Assembly (NCBI RefSeq): GCF_009758415.1
Contig: NZ_WQRF01000003.1
Coordinates: forward strand, 1-64,000
Direction of reading: 5' to 3'
Length of the DNA: 64,000 nt
Source: Devosia marina
GTDB taxonomy: Bacteria > Pseudomonadota > Alphaproteobacteria > Rhizobiales > Devosiaceae
Each line of letters starts with the position of its first letter. Position 1 is the stretch's first letter. Under the pieces are notes generated by a model that worked only from the letters and a program-made list of their open reading frames with translations, was not told the DNA's origin and did not search any database. The position numbers and the translations under genes were made by a program. Below are positions 34,114 to 42,665 of the stretch, in pieces.

Positions 34114-34878
34114 ATGCACCTTTCAAGGCTTATCCAGGCCATTGCACTGCTACTGATGATCCTGTCGGCGCCAGCCATGGCCGCGACCACGCTCAACGGT
34201 ACCGTGACCTATCGCGAGCGCATGACCCTGCCGGCTGACGCCTGGCTCCGCGTCACCCTGGTCGATTTGGCGACGATGGCCCCTGTCGTGGGGGCGTCAG
34301 CCGGCATTCCCGCCAAGGGCCAGGTGCCAATTGGCTTTGCGTTCAATGTGCATTCGCACATCGAAGCGTCAAATGGTGCCTATGGACTGCAAGCCGAGAT
34401 ATCAAGTGCCGGACAGGTACTGTTTCGCACGGCTGTTCCCGTGCCCGTAACCATCGGAGATAGCGCGCCGACCGCGATCATGGTCTATCGAACGCGAACC
34501 CAGCCTCCCAGCCCGGAGCCCCCCATTCCCGTCACACCACCAGAACTCTTCGACACGCTCTGGACGGTCACCAGCATCGGCGGCCGGCCGGTCGCTGCGC
34601 CGCGACCACCGACCCTCTCGATTGCGCCGGATCATCGCGCAGGTGGGTTCGGCGGGTGCAACAATTACTTCACCGAAGCCAGCATAGACACTGAGGCACT
34701 GACATTCGGTCCAGCTGCGGCAACCCGCATGGCCTGCGCACCGGACTTGATGAGTGAAGAGAACGCCTATTTCACGGCGCTGTCCGCCGTGGCATCGTAT
34801 GAACTCGATGATCAGGGACTGCGGCTGCTCGATGCGGCCGGTGTACCGCTCATCGGGCTTGTACGCACCACGGAGTAG
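34114..34878 (+). CDS. exported YbaY-like plus META (HslJ) domain protein
   Basis: 254 aa. The N-terminus is a signal peptide (RLIQAIALLLMILSAPAMAA). Residues about 27-125 are a YbaY-like beta domain (LNGTVTYRERMTLPADAWLRVTLVDL). A Pro-rich linker (QPPSPEPPIPVTPPEL) follows, then a META domain (WTVTSIGGRPV, AGGFGGCNNYF, FGPAAATRMACAPDLMSEENAYFTAL). META proteins are envelope stress proteins related to HslJ. No lipobox is evident. ATG 34114 has GGAGG 5 nt upstream. The next gene starts 6 nt downstream. Confidence 0.75.
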   Translation: MHLSRLIQAIALLLMILSAPAMAATTLNGTVTYRERMTLPADAWLRVTLVDLATMAPVVGASAGIPAKGQVPIGFAFNVHSHIEASNGAYGLQAEISSAGQVLFRTAVPVPVTIGDSAPTAIMVYRTRTQPPSPEPPIPVTPPELFDTLWTVTSIGGRPVAAPRPPTLSIAPDHRAGGFGGCNNYFTEASIDTEALTFGPAAATRMACAPDLMSEENAYFTALSAVASYELDDQGLRLLDAAGVPLIGLVRTTE

Positions 34879-34884
34879 ATTGGC

Positions 34885-35508
34885 TTGGAGACTGCTGAAC
34901 TGATTTCACGCCTGCTCGACGTCATCGAGAAGGACATTGCCCCCGTCACCGCCAAGGGTGTTGCACGCGGCAACAAGTTGTTCGGCGCAGCCATCCTGAA
35001 GAAGTCCGATCTTTCGGTGATCGTGGCCGAAACCAATAACGAGATCGAAAATCCGCTTTGGCATGGTGAAATGCATGCCATCAAGCGCTTTTTCGAACTG
35101 CCCGCCGACCAGCGGCCGACCACCAGCGACTGCCTGTTTCTGGCGACTCACGAGCCCTGCTCGCTTTGCCTTTCCGGCATAACCTGGTCAGGCTTTGATA
35201 ATTTCTATTACCTGTTCAGCCATCAGGACAGCCGCGACGGTTTCGCCATCCCCTACGATATCCAGATCCTCAAGTCCGTCTATGCGGTGCCAGAGCCCGA
35301 GACCGGCACCGTGTCCCCCGCGCGCGACCTATACAATCGCAGCAATGATTTCTGGACCAGCCATGGCCTGCAGGACATGATCGCCGGGCTCGCCCGCAGC
35401 AATCGTGAGGCGCTATTGGCGCGCATCGACGACCTCAACGCCCTCTATGCCGAATTGTCCGAACGCTACCAGAAGGACAAGGGCGGCAAGGGCATCCCGC
35501 TGCCCTAG
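34885..35508 (+). CDS. zinc-dependent nucleoside/base deaminase-like protein
   Basis: 207 aa of the cytidine-deaminase fold. The zinc site is HGEMHAIKRFF (His and catalytic Glu, near residues 55-65) and HEPCSLCLSG (two Cys, near 92-101). The start is a TTG at 34885, 6 nt after the META gene stop, with a GGAG-like site. The C-terminal 80 residues extend beyond the core deaminase domain and are helical. Its position just after allE-allA hints at purine or pyrimidine salvage, but the substrate cannot be named. Confidence 0.7.
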   Translation: METAELISRLLDVIEKDIAPVTAKGVARGNKLFGAAILKKSDLSVIVAETNNEIENPLWHGEMHAIKRFFELPADQRPTTSDCLFLATHEPCSLCLSGITWSGFDNFYYLFSHQDSRDGFAIPYDIQILKSVYAVPEPETGTVSPARDLYNRSNDFWTSHGLQDMIAGLARSNREALLARIDDLNALYAELSERYQKDKGGKGIPLP

Positions 35509-35627
35509 TCGAGGGACACGGTGACAGCTGGCATGTATTCGCTGCGCGGAGCCTCGGCGAAAGAGGCGGCAAAGGTCAGGAAGCTGATCGACAGAGCGAA
35601 CAACGCGGTAAGCAAGAGCTGTGACAT
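35505..35627 (-). CDS. 40-aa putative exported peptide
   Basis: ATG 35627 opens a 40-residue frame with a signal-peptide-like start, MSQLLLTALFALSISFLTFA, predicted cut near ASFA, leaving a mature peptide of about 17 residues ending VTVSLD. GAGGG lies 13 nt upstream, farther than ideal. The stop overlaps the convergent deaminase stop. No homologue known to me; it could be a small envelope peptide or a chance frame. Confidence 0.45.
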   Translation of the reverse strand: MSQLLLTALFALSISFLTFAASFAEAPRSEYMPAVTVSLD

Positions 35628-35840
35628 GACGTGAAGAACCCTCATTCTATTCGTGGCGGTCCGGGCTCACCCCGTTCCGCTCTCGGTTCCTTCTACGCAG
35701 GCCGCTTTGAACGCAGGACCTATGCACCATTAATGTGTCATTCATAAATCCCGCCGGGCGCATACCAGCCATGAGGCCCGAACTTTTTACGCCCCCGCGC
35801 GTTGCAAGCTATGACCATTAATGTAACCAAAGGGGTAGCC

Positions 35841-36653
35841 ATGTCCGAACTGATCGCACAGTCTGGCGGCGCGGCACCGTTGCTCGCCATTTTCACCGAT
35901 TTCGACGGCACGCTGGTTGAAATCGCCGAAACACCTGACGCCGTCGACGTCCCCGCCGATCTGGCGGACCAGTTGGACCGGACTGCCCGCGACTTCAATC
36001 ATGCATTTGCGGTGATCACCGGACGTGAGATTGCCGATATCGACCGCTTTCTGTCCCCACTGCACCTGCCAGTCGCCGGCGCGCATGGCGCCCAAAGGCG
36101 CAAAGCGGATGGCACGCTTCTGGCGCTTGATGCAGAGATCACCAGCGCAGCCAAGGCCATCGCCGGAGCAATGGCACCATTGCTTGAAGAACATCCCGAA
36201 TTGATCCTGGAACCCAAGGACGGCGCCGTTGCGCTGCATTTCCGTCAGGCGCCGGAGCTGGAAGAAGACTGCCTGCTCGCCATGCAGGCGGCCACTGCAG
36301 CCCATCCCGGGTTCGCACTCGTGCCGGGCAAAATGGTCATCGAGGCCAGGCCCTCTGGTTTCGACAAGGGCAGCGCCCTTAAGGCTTTCATGCAGGAAGA
36401 GCCTTTTGCCGGCCGCACGCCAATATTCATCGGCGACGACACAACCGATGAGGATGGCTTTCGCGCCGCGCAGGAGCTCGGAGGCATCGGCATCAAGCTC
36501 GGGCCAGGCAAGACGATTGCTCGCATGCGCATCGCCGACGTTGCATCTGTATATGCGCTGCTTGAGGGCCTGACCCAAATCGTTACTGGGCCGCAGGCAA
36601 CCAGCAACCTCGCAGACGAAACGCCGATCCTGGCAGAGACGACTGCACACTGA
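35841..36653 (+). CDS. otsB: trehalose-6-phosphate phosphatase
   Basis: 270-aa HAD-family phosphatase that removes phosphate from trehalose-6-phosphate. The catalytic motif FTDFDGTLVEIAETPDAV is near residue 18, VAGAHGAQRR follows, and the Mg2+ motif is FIGDDTTDEDGF. ATG 35841 has AGGGG 6 nt upstream. It precedes otsA by 64 nt on the same strand, forming the standard trehalose-synthesis pair. Confidence 0.93.
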   Translation: MSELIAQSGGAAPLLAIFTDFDGTLVEIAETPDAVDVPADLADQLDRTARDFNHAFAVITGREIADIDRFLSPLHLPVAGAHGAQRRKADGTLLALDAEITSAAKAIAGAMAPLLEEHPELILEPKDGAVALHFRQAPELEEDCLLAMQAATAAHPGFALVPGKMVIEARPSGFDKGSALKAFMQEEPFAGRTPIFIGDDTTDEDGFRAAQELGGIGIKLGPGKTIARMRIADVASVYALLEGLTQIVTGPQATSNLADETPILAETTAH

Positions 36654-36717
36654 CCTGACGACCGTCGGCCCTGCCGGCACACATTTATGTTCAACCAGAC
36701 ACGGGGGCACCAGCCAC

Positions 36718-38184
36718 ATGAGCCGCATCGTCATCGTATCGAACCGTACGCCCGGCAAGGGTCCCGCTGCCGGTGGGCTTGCCGTCGCGCTGCGCAAGGT
36801 ACTGAGCGAAAGGGAGGGCTTCTGGTTCGGCTGGTCTGGCAAGCTGACGGAGCAACCCGCCCGCGAAGCCCGCATTGAGGATATCGATGGCCTCGAGGTC
36901 GCACAGATCGATCTCAGCCGTGAAGATCACCACGCCTATTATGCGGGGTTCTCCAATTCCATTCTCTGGCCCAGTTTCCACCTGCGCCTCGACCTGGCAA
37001 CGATTGAAAGCCACTGGTATGAGGGGTACCGCCGGGTGAACCAGCAATTTGCGAGAGCCCTGCTGCCGCTACTCAAGCTCGATGACGTGGTCTGGGTGCA
37101 TGACTATCACCTGATCCCCTTAGCGTCAGAATTGCGCCAGCTCGGTGCGCGCAACCGCATCGGCTTCTATCTGCATATTCCATTTCCCACGACTGACGCG
37201 CTCTATGCCATTCCGCACCATGAAGAACTCATGCGCGACCTGTCGCGCTATGATCTGGTCGGCATGCAGGCCAAGCGCGACGTCGCAGCGTTCACCGAAT
37301 TTGCCGAACACCAAGCGCCCTCCACCTTTGGTGGCCACAAGGTGCAGGCGATCGACTTCAGCCGCACCGAGGTAGAGGCCTTCCCCATCGGTTCGGACCC
37401 GGATGCCTTTGCCAGGCTCTCCGTCAGCCCTGCCGCCACCAAGATGGTAAATCGTATGAAGCGGGTTCTGGGCGATCAGCGGCTGATCCTGGGTGTGGAC
37501 AGGCTCGACTATTCCAAGGGCCTGCCGCAACGCGTCGAAGCCTATGAAAAGCTGCTCGCCAACAATGCCCGGTTGCGCCGATCCGTGCATATGTTGCAGG
37601 TGGCGCCGCCATCGCGCGACAGCATCAAGGAATACCAGGAAACCAGCGATACGCTGGATGCAATGTGCGGCCGGGTCATGGGACGTTTCGCCGAACCCGA
37701 CTGGCAGCCCCTGACCTATGTCAAGCGCGCCTATGGTCAACCAAGCCTGGCCGGGCTTTACCGCATGGCTCGTGTGGCCTTGGTCACGCCGTTGCGCGAC
37801 GGCATGAACTTGGTGGCACATGAATTCGTAGGCTCCCAGAACCCGGAAGACCCAGGCGTGCTGGTCTTGTCGCGCTTTGCCGGTGCGGCCGAGATCTTCC
37901 CCGAAGGTCTTCTGGTCAATCCGTTTGATACGGACGAAACCTCCGAGGCCCTGCGCATGGCCCTCGACATGCCACTCGATGAGCGCAAGCAGCGTTGGGC
38001 GGCTCTGATGAAATCCGCGCAGAAGCACAATGTCGATGATTGGGCAGTGAGCTTCCTCAACCATCTGACTCAGGGTGGGCCGGACAAGCCCAGCGCCACG
38101 CGCGACGTGCTTTATCTCGGCTCCGCGAGCGAGTTGGCTACGCCCCCGAACGCCATGGGGTCCCCGACGCCGCCAGTAGTGTAA
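36718..38184 (+). CDS. otsA: trehalose-6-phosphate synthase
   Basis: 488-aa GT20 glycosyltransferase that makes trehalose-6-phosphate from a nucleotide-glucose and glucose-6-phosphate. It starts MSRIVIVSNRTPGKGPAAGGL and contains WVHDYHLIPLASELRQLG, FYLHIPFPTTDALYAIPHHEE, GVDRLDYSKGLPQRVEAYE, DGMNLVAHEFVGSQ and SRFAGAAEIFPEGLLVNPFD, all family landmarks. Together with otsB it provides trehalose for osmotic and desiccation tolerance. Its 3' end overlaps the convergent panE-like gene by 47 bp. Confidence 0.95.
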   Translation: MSRIVIVSNRTPGKGPAAGGLAVALRKVLSEREGFWFGWSGKLTEQPAREARIEDIDGLEVAQIDLSREDHHAYYAGFSNSILWPSFHLRLDLATIESHWYEGYRRVNQQFARALLPLLKLDDVVWVHDYHLIPLASELRQLGARNRIGFYLHIPFPTTDALYAIPHHEELMRDLSRYDLVGMQAKRDVAAFTEFAEHQAPSTFGGHKVQAIDFSRTEVEAFPIGSDPDAFARLSVSPAATKMVNRMKRVLGDQRLILGVDRLDYSKGLPQRVEAYEKLLANNARLRRSVHMLQVAPPSRDSIKEYQETSDTLDAMCGRVMGRFAEPDWQPLTYVKRAYGQPSLAGLYRMARVALVTPLRDGMNLVAHEFVGSQNPEDPGVLVLSRFAGAAEIFPEGLLVNPFDTDETSEALRMALDMPLDERKQRWAALMKSAQKHNVDDWAVSFLNHLTQGGPDKPSATRDVLYLGSASELATPPNAMGSPTPPVV

Positions 38185-39031
38185 CCAGCATGCGGTTGGC
38201 CGGGGTGGCGATGCCATGTTTTTCGCCCAGCCGCACGATGACCCCGTTGCGGGCTTCGATTTCCATGGGATTGCCCGCCAGCCGGTCAGCATGAATCGAG
38301 CCGCCTATCGCGCCCTCCTTCATGGTCCGCATGTTCTCGACGGTGTCCTCTACCACCGATTGAGGCACTTCTGTGCCCTCTGCCCGTCCAACAGCGGCGC
38401 ATTCTTCAGCCAGAGCGCGAACGATGGCCTCCATGTCATCGGACCAGACCGGCCCGGTGGCCCGCAAGGTCAGCGCCGGAACAATGGCCACACAATTGCT
38501 GGTCAACTTGACCCAGAGCTGGGACACAAAATCGGCATGTGCTGCCGCCTCGATTTCCGTCTGGGTAAATAAATCCGCGAACGTCTCGCCATTGTGCCCT
38601 GCAGGGACCGCGATGATGCCATTCCGGCTCTGGACGATACGACCGGGCGCGCTGCGCGAAGCCGGCAGGTTGATCATCACCGGCACCAGCCGGTCTACCG
38701 GCACAAGGTGAGCAAACAGGCTCACCTGCTCCACTCCGTTCTGGATGATCGCCACCCGCGTTTCCGGCCCGGTTAGAGCCTTGAGCCATGGCGCGGTCGC
38801 GTCGGCACTATAGGCTTTGGTCGTGATCAGCACCCAGTCGACCGGCCGGGCCTGTGAGGGGGCTGTCAGAATTTTCGGTGTGGACGTGATCACACCCTGC
38901 GGCGTTTCCACCTCCAGATCGGTGATCGGCGTGCGCACGCAGACCGAAACATCAAAGGCTGCGTTCTGGGCCAGCCAGGCAGCAAGGGTGCCCCCGATGG
39001 CGCCCGGCCCGACAATGGCGATGGAAATCAT
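38138..39031 (-). CDS. panE: 2-dehydropantoate 2-reductase family protein
   Basis: 297 aa with an N-terminal NADPH Rossmann fold, ISIAIVGPGAIGGTLAAWLA, and the ketopantoate-reductase C-terminal domain, where VSQLWVKLTSNCVAIVPALT carries the expected Lys. The family makes pantoate for coenzyme A, but many alphaproteobacteria hold several paralogues, so pantothenate synthesis is likely rather than proven. ATG 39031 follows AAGGG by 6 nt. The 3' end runs 47 bp into otsA on the opposite strand. Confidence 0.78.
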   Translation of the reverse strand: MISIAIVGPGAIGGTLAAWLAQNAAFDVSVCVRTPITDLEVETPQGVITSTPKILTAPSQARPVDWVLITTKAYSADATAPWLKALTGPETRVAIIQNGVEQVSLFAHLVPVDRLVPVMINLPASRSAPGRIVQSRNGIIAVPAGHNGETFADLFTQTEIEAAAHADFVSQLWVKLTSNCVAIVPALTLRATGPVWSDDMEAIVRALAEECAAVGRAEGTEVPQSVVEDTVENMRTMKEGAIGGSIHADRLAGNPMEIEARNGVIVRLGEKHGIATPANRMLVTLLAASGTPWRSGA

Positions 39032-39052
39032 GGCAATCCCTTCAGAAATGCA

Positions 39053-39076
39053 GTGGGCGGCCCGAAGGCCGCCCAC
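39053..39076 (-). terminator. terminator of the DEAD-box helicase gene
   Basis: On the minus strand GTGGGCGGCC, loop TTCG, GGCCGCCCAC gives a 10-bp stem capped by a C(UUCG)G tetraloop, 23 bp beyond the helicase stop and just upstream of the panE-like gene. Only a weak T-rich tail follows. Confidence 0.65.
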
Positions 39077-39098
39077 TTATCTAACCTAAAAATGTAAT

Positions 39099-40517
39099 TC
39101 AGGCGTTGGCTGAAGCGCGCCGGACACGGCCAGCATCGCGCTGACCCTTGTTCCAGCGCGGCTTGCCCGATTTGGCGCCGGCCGGCTTGCTGCCCGCTGG
39201 CCGGGCGGAATGTGGCATGCCTTCGCCAGTCTTGCTGCGCTCGCCTCCCGGACGCGGCGTGTTGAACTTGCGCGGGTTCTTGGACTTCGGGTTGCGGGCC
39301 GTGCGGGCGCCACCCGGAGCACCGGCATTGCTGCGCTGCTGACGCGGCGCTGCCGCTTCTTCAACCAGGTTGAGATCGCCCGACACCGGAAGTGTCCGGC
39401 GGATCAGCCGTTCGACATCGCGTAGCTTGGACTTTTCCGTACCATCACACAGCGTAATGGCAATGCCCGAGGCGCCGTTACGGCCCGTTCGGCCAATGCG
39501 GTGCACATAGTTTTCCGGATCATCCGGCAGGTCATAATTGACCACATGGGTGATGTCCTTGACGTCGATGCCGCGCGCCGCGATATCGGTCGCAACCAAG
39601 ATGCGCACGCCGCCGCTCGCAAAGCCTTTGAGCGCCGCCTGGCGGGCATTCTGGCTTTTATTACCGTGAATGGCAGCGGCATCATGCCCATCAATGGCAA
39701 GGTTCTTGGCCACCCGGTCGGCGCCATGCTTGGTGCGGGCAAAGACAATAACCCGCTCCATACCTTCAGCTTCATCGCCGAGCAGATCGTTGAGCACGCC
39801 GCGCTTGGCCTTGGATCCGGACATGATCACCCGCTGGTCGATCTTGACCACGGTAGAGCCCTGCGGCGCTGCCTCGACCTTGATTGGCTCCTTCAGCAGC
39901 GATTTTGCCAGGTCCTCGACCTCCGCCGCCATGGTGGCAGAAAACAGCATGGTCTGGCGACGCAGGCCAATTGCCTTGGCAATAGCCCGCACCGGCGCGA
40001 TAAAGCCCATATCGAGCATGCGGTCGGCCTCGTCCAGAACCAACCAGCGCGTTTCGTTGAGGCGGATCTTATTGTCGTCTAGCAAATCCTTCAGACGACC
40101 CGGTGTGGCCACGATCACATCGACACCCTTGGCGATCTTCTGCACTTGGTGGTAGCGCGACACACCACCCAGCACGAGAACCGTATCGAGCTTCATCTTC
40201 GAGCCAGCAAACTTGCGGATATTCTCGTCGATCTGCACGGCCAGTTCGCGCGTCGGTGCCAGGATCAGCGCACGGGTCGTCATCGGCCGGGGACGACCGG
40301 TCAGCTCGAGAAGGCCAGCCAGGATCGGCAGGCCAAAGGCTGCCGTCTTGCCAGAACCGGTCTGGGCAATGCCCATCATGTCCCGGCCCTCAAGCAGCTT
40401 GGGAATGGCCTGGGCCTGAATCTTGGTGGGCTCGGTAAAGCCGCCGGCAGTCAGGCTGTCGGTGATCAGTGTCGGCAGGCCGAGCGAGGTAAAATCGTTC
40501 AAACTCTTATCTTTCAT
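39099..40517 (-). CDS. DEAD-box RNA helicase, RhlE-like
   Basis: 472 aa. Motifs in order: Q motif FTEPTKIQAQAIP, AQTGSGKT, PTRELA, TPGRLKDLL, LDEADRML, SATMAAEVE, VIVFARTKHGADR, VATDIAARGIDVKDI and HRIGRTGRNG. The C-terminal tail (from about residue 375) is rich in Pro, Gly, Lys and Arg, an RNA-binding extension typical of RhlE proteins. ATG 40517 lacks a strong ribosome site. Roles in ribosome assembly or RNA decay in the cold are typical for the group. Which RhlE paralogue this is cannot be told. Confidence 0.88.
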   Translation of the reverse strand: MKDKSLNDFTSLGLPTLITDSLTAGGFTEPTKIQAQAIPKLLEGRDMMGIAQTGSGKTAAFGLPILAGLLELTGRPRPMTTRALILAPTRELAVQIDENIRKFAGSKMKLDTVLVLGGVSRYHQVQKIAKGVDVIVATPGRLKDLLDDNKIRLNETRWLVLDEADRMLDMGFIAPVRAIAKAIGLRRQTMLFSATMAAEVEDLAKSLLKEPIKVEAAPQGSTVVKIDQRVIMSGSKAKRGVLNDLLGDEAEGMERVIVFARTKHGADRVAKNLAIDGHDAAAIHGNKSQNARQAALKGFASGGVRILVATDIAARGIDVKDITHVVNYDLPDDPENYVHRIGRTGRNGASGIAITLCDGTEKSKLRDVERLIRRTLPVSGDLNLVEEAAAPRQQRSNAGAPGGARTARNPKSKNPRKFNTPRPGGERSKTGEGMPHSARPAGSKPAGAKSGKPRWNKGQRDAGRVRRASANA

Positions 40518-40689
40518 CTTGCGCAAAACCGCGCATGCGCCAAGCCGCAACGCGGGTGGCGCTTCTATCAACTTTGCAATCGGGCGATGGGATTATCGCG
40601 CGGGTGCTGGCTCAAACCCGGACCGCACATTCAGGGGGTATCCGGGTCGACTTCGCCGCTCACCGCTTGAGTAAGAAGGGAAGTCCATC

Positions 40690-40707
40690 CACGGCCATTT
40701 TGCCGTG
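40690..40707 (-). terminator. weak hairpin downstream of the molybdoenzyme gene
   Basis: CACGGC (40690-40695), six-base loop, GCCGTG (40702-40707). On the minus strand the loop is AAAATG. Stem is short and no T run follows; listed as a possible end of the cytochrome b/molybdoenzyme operon. Confidence 0.25.
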
Positions 40708-40789
40708 ACGTCGCGTTCATATGGGGGAATTGGCGGAAAAAGGCAAGCGTGCTGGACGCATGGGTGGTGTGCTGCGCCGCTGCCCTTTC

Positions 40790-41581
40790 TCAGATGCCGC
40801 CATACCAGTCATAGCCATTGTCCTCCCAATAGCCACCCTTGCCGCCGCCAAATGGGGATAAGTCGTCCACCAACTCGATGGTATGCAGATACTTCGGCTG
40901 CTTGTAGCCCAGCGCCCGCTCGATCCTCAGGCGAACCGGGGCACCATTGCTCACCGGCAAGACCGCGTCGTTAAGCCCATAAGACAGGATGGTCTGTGGA
41001 TGATAGGCATCCACTAGATCCGAGCTGGTATAGTACAGAATGTCCCCGGACAGACCGCGCTGAATGTTGTCGTAGCAGTGATAGACGCAATAGCGCGCAG
41101 CCGGCTTCACTCCGGCCTGGTCGAGGACCGGCCCCAAGGGTGTTCCGGTCCACTTGGCAATGCAGCTCCAGCCTTCGACACAATCGTGCCGGGTGATCTG
41201 CGTGCGCGCCGGCATATTGCGCAACTCGGCAAGTGAGAAGCTGATCTCACGATCCACCATGCCCTTGATGGTCAGCCGGTAAGGCTCGAAATTGGCCTGC
41301 TTGAGGAACAAGTATTCTGCGGTTGTGGGATCAGTCGAGCCATTGGGGCGCTGTCCCTGGCGGATTTCGCTTTCCGCATATTCGCGTGCCAGCACCTGAT
41401 CGCCGATCAACGCACGCTGCGCCCGATAGGTCAGCACATTGGCCTGCTCCAACGCCTGGCGCACCGGATTGCCGCGCTGCCCGAGAAAGTCGAACTGGCT
41501 GCAGCCCGACATGGCCAGGGATGACCCCAGCGCCACCGAACCCACCAAAAACTTGCGGCGATTGACGATCAGGCGGCTCAT
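40790..41581 (-). CDS. molybdopterin-dependent oxidoreductase, MsrP/YedY-like
   Basis: 263-aa periplasmic enzyme of the sulfite-oxidase fold. The N-terminus has a Tat signal, VNRRKFLVGSVALG, and a nearby SGC. The molybdenum-liganding Cys is in RHDCVEGWSCIAKWTG near residues 131-146. LSYGLNDAVLPVSNGAPVRLRIE is the family C-terminal stretch. MsrP-type enzymes repair oxidised methionine in envelope proteins, but this one pairs with a large cytochrome b rather than classical YedZ, so I leave the substrate open. Overlaps the cytochrome gene by 4 bp. Confidence 0.8.
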   Translation of the reverse strand: MSRLIVNRRKFLVGSVALGSSLAMSGCSQFDFLGQRGNPVRQALEQANVLTYRAQRALIGDQVLAREYAESEIRQGQRPNGSTDPTTAEYLFLKQANFEPYRLTIKGMVDREISFSLAELRNMPARTQITRHDCVEGWSCIAKWTGTPLGPVLDQAGVKPAARYCVYHCYDNIQRGLSGDILYYTSSDLVDAYHPQTILSYGLNDAVLPVSNGAPVRLRIERALGYKQPKYLHTIELVDDLSPFGGGKGGYWEDNGYDWYGGI

Positions 41582-42426
41582 GGCTTGTCTCCCTGTTCGC
41601 TGGGCGTGCCTGGGCTGGTGCGATACCAGCCGGTAATCATGGAGCGGAGCTCGTTAAGCGGTCCTGCCAGCAGCACCATGATGATGTGAACGACAAAGAA
41701 CAGCACCAGCAGCACCATCACAACGAAATGGATAGTGCGCGCGGTCTGCCGCCCCCCGAAAATATCCAGCAGCCAGGGCCAGGCAGCATCCATGCCAGGG
41801 CTCATCGTCAAACCCGTCAGAATGATCAGCGGAAACAGAACAAAGAAGACCGCGAAATAGCTCAGCTTTTGTAGCGGCGAATAGGTCCGGCCGTGGTGCA
41901 GACGCAGCCGCGCATGGTCCAGGGCATCCCGTGGCAATCCCGTAAAGTCACGGCCCTTGGGCAGGATATCCCGCCGCAAATGGCCATTGATGAAACTGGC
42001 CAGAAACCAGATGAACAAGGCCGCGACAAAAATCCAGCCGAAGAAGAAATGCACGACCCGCCCTGTCGCGAGGTCGCGGAAGGACGGGATCGTTACCGCG
42101 CCGGGAAAGCCGACAAAGCTTGGATTGGCGGCCGGTCCGCTCATGCCTAGAACGCCGGTCGTGTCGAAGGTCTGCCCGAACACTGTGGTTTGCCCGCGTG
42201 GCCCATCTGGCGTGTTGACAGCACCAATGCTGAGCACTGAATTGTCGAATTCGAAGCCGGATTGTTTGCCGATATAAAGGGTGGGGTGGGCATTGAAGAT
42301 CTGAAGACCGGAGAGAAGCAGGAAGAACAGGCATATCGCCCAGACCCAATGGGTCAGCCGCGTCCAGATGGACTGGCGATAGATCAGCGGACCTTTTGCG
42401 GGCGGCAGGCCCTCGTCTTCTGTCAT
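41578..42426 (-). CDS. cytochrome b561-type membrane subunit for the molybdoenzyme
   Basis: 282 aa of the thiosulfate-reductase/formate-dehydrogenase cytochrome b group. Four helices carry haem-liganding His candidates: SIWTRLTHWVWAICLFFLLLSG, GRVVHFFFGWIFVAALFIWF, LSYFAVFFVLFPLIILTGLTMS and RTIHFVVMVLLVLFFVVHIIMV. A long periplasmic loop of about 70 residues lies between helices 1 and 2. ATG 42426 has GAGGGGAA upstream. It supplies quinol electrons to the Tat-exported partner. The transcript probably starts near 42551 from the sigma-F-like promoter, giving a leader of about 125 nt. Confidence 0.82.
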   Translation of the reverse strand: MTEDEGLPPAKGPLIYRQSIWTRLTHWVWAICLFFLLLSGLQIFNAHPTLYIGKQSGFEFDNSVLSIGAVNTPDGPRGQTTVFGQTFDTTGVLGMSGPAANPSFVGFPGAVTIPSFRDLATGRVVHFFFGWIFVAALFIWFLASFINGHLRRDILPKGRDFTGLPRDALDHARLRLHHGRTYSPLQKLSYFAVFFVLFPLIILTGLTMSPGMDAAWPWLLDIFGGRQTARTIHFVVMVLLVLFFVVHIIMVLLAGPLNELRSMITGWYRTSPGTPSEQGDKP

Positions 42427-42557
42427 GTTTTCCCCTCGGCGGATAAAATTCATTCCTGCCTTCAGTAACGGTAGCGCATCGGGCAGAGGGTCGCCATCAC
42501 GTCGATGTTATTGTGGTCAGCACAGTATTCTAGGCCCGCACTGCCGACATCAACATA

Positions 42558-42583
42558 TTCGCGTCAGCCTCATACCGGGTTAC
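42558..42583 (-). promoter_or_regulatory. ECF sigma promoter GTAACC-N16-CGAA for the cytochrome b/molybdoenzyme operon
   Basis: On the minus strand GTAACC (42583-42578), a 16-nt spacer, and CGAA (42561-42558). The same two boxes at the same spacing occur in the opposite direction 47-72 bp away upstream of the sigma gene. As I recall, this is the published promoter pattern of Caulobacter sigma-F. Confidence 0.8.
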
Positions 42584-42629
42584 CTGTTCACGCAGCCGTG
42601 TTCGACGCTCGCTTTTTTGTTCCCGCTGT

Positions 42630-42655
42630 GTAACCTCCTGAACAGGCGGCGCGAA
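42630..42655 (+). promoter_or_regulatory. ECF sigma promoter GTAACC-N16-CGAA for the sigma/anti-sigma operon
   Basis: GTAACC (42630-42635), 16-nt spacer, CGAA (42652-42655). The sigma-factor ATG lies at 42666, only 10 nt past the -10 box. Transcription would begin a few bases before the start codon and the GGAG at 42657-42660 would mostly fall outside the message. Confidence 0.8.
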
Positions 42656-42665
42656 TGGAGAACCA

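Noticed and set aside
42462-42550. Minus-strand frame in the cytochrome b leader ending ATLCPMRYRY
   Set aside because: It looks protein-like and ends just before the cytochrome ribosome site, but it has no start codon except GTG/ATG for the last dozen residues; kept only as a curiosity.
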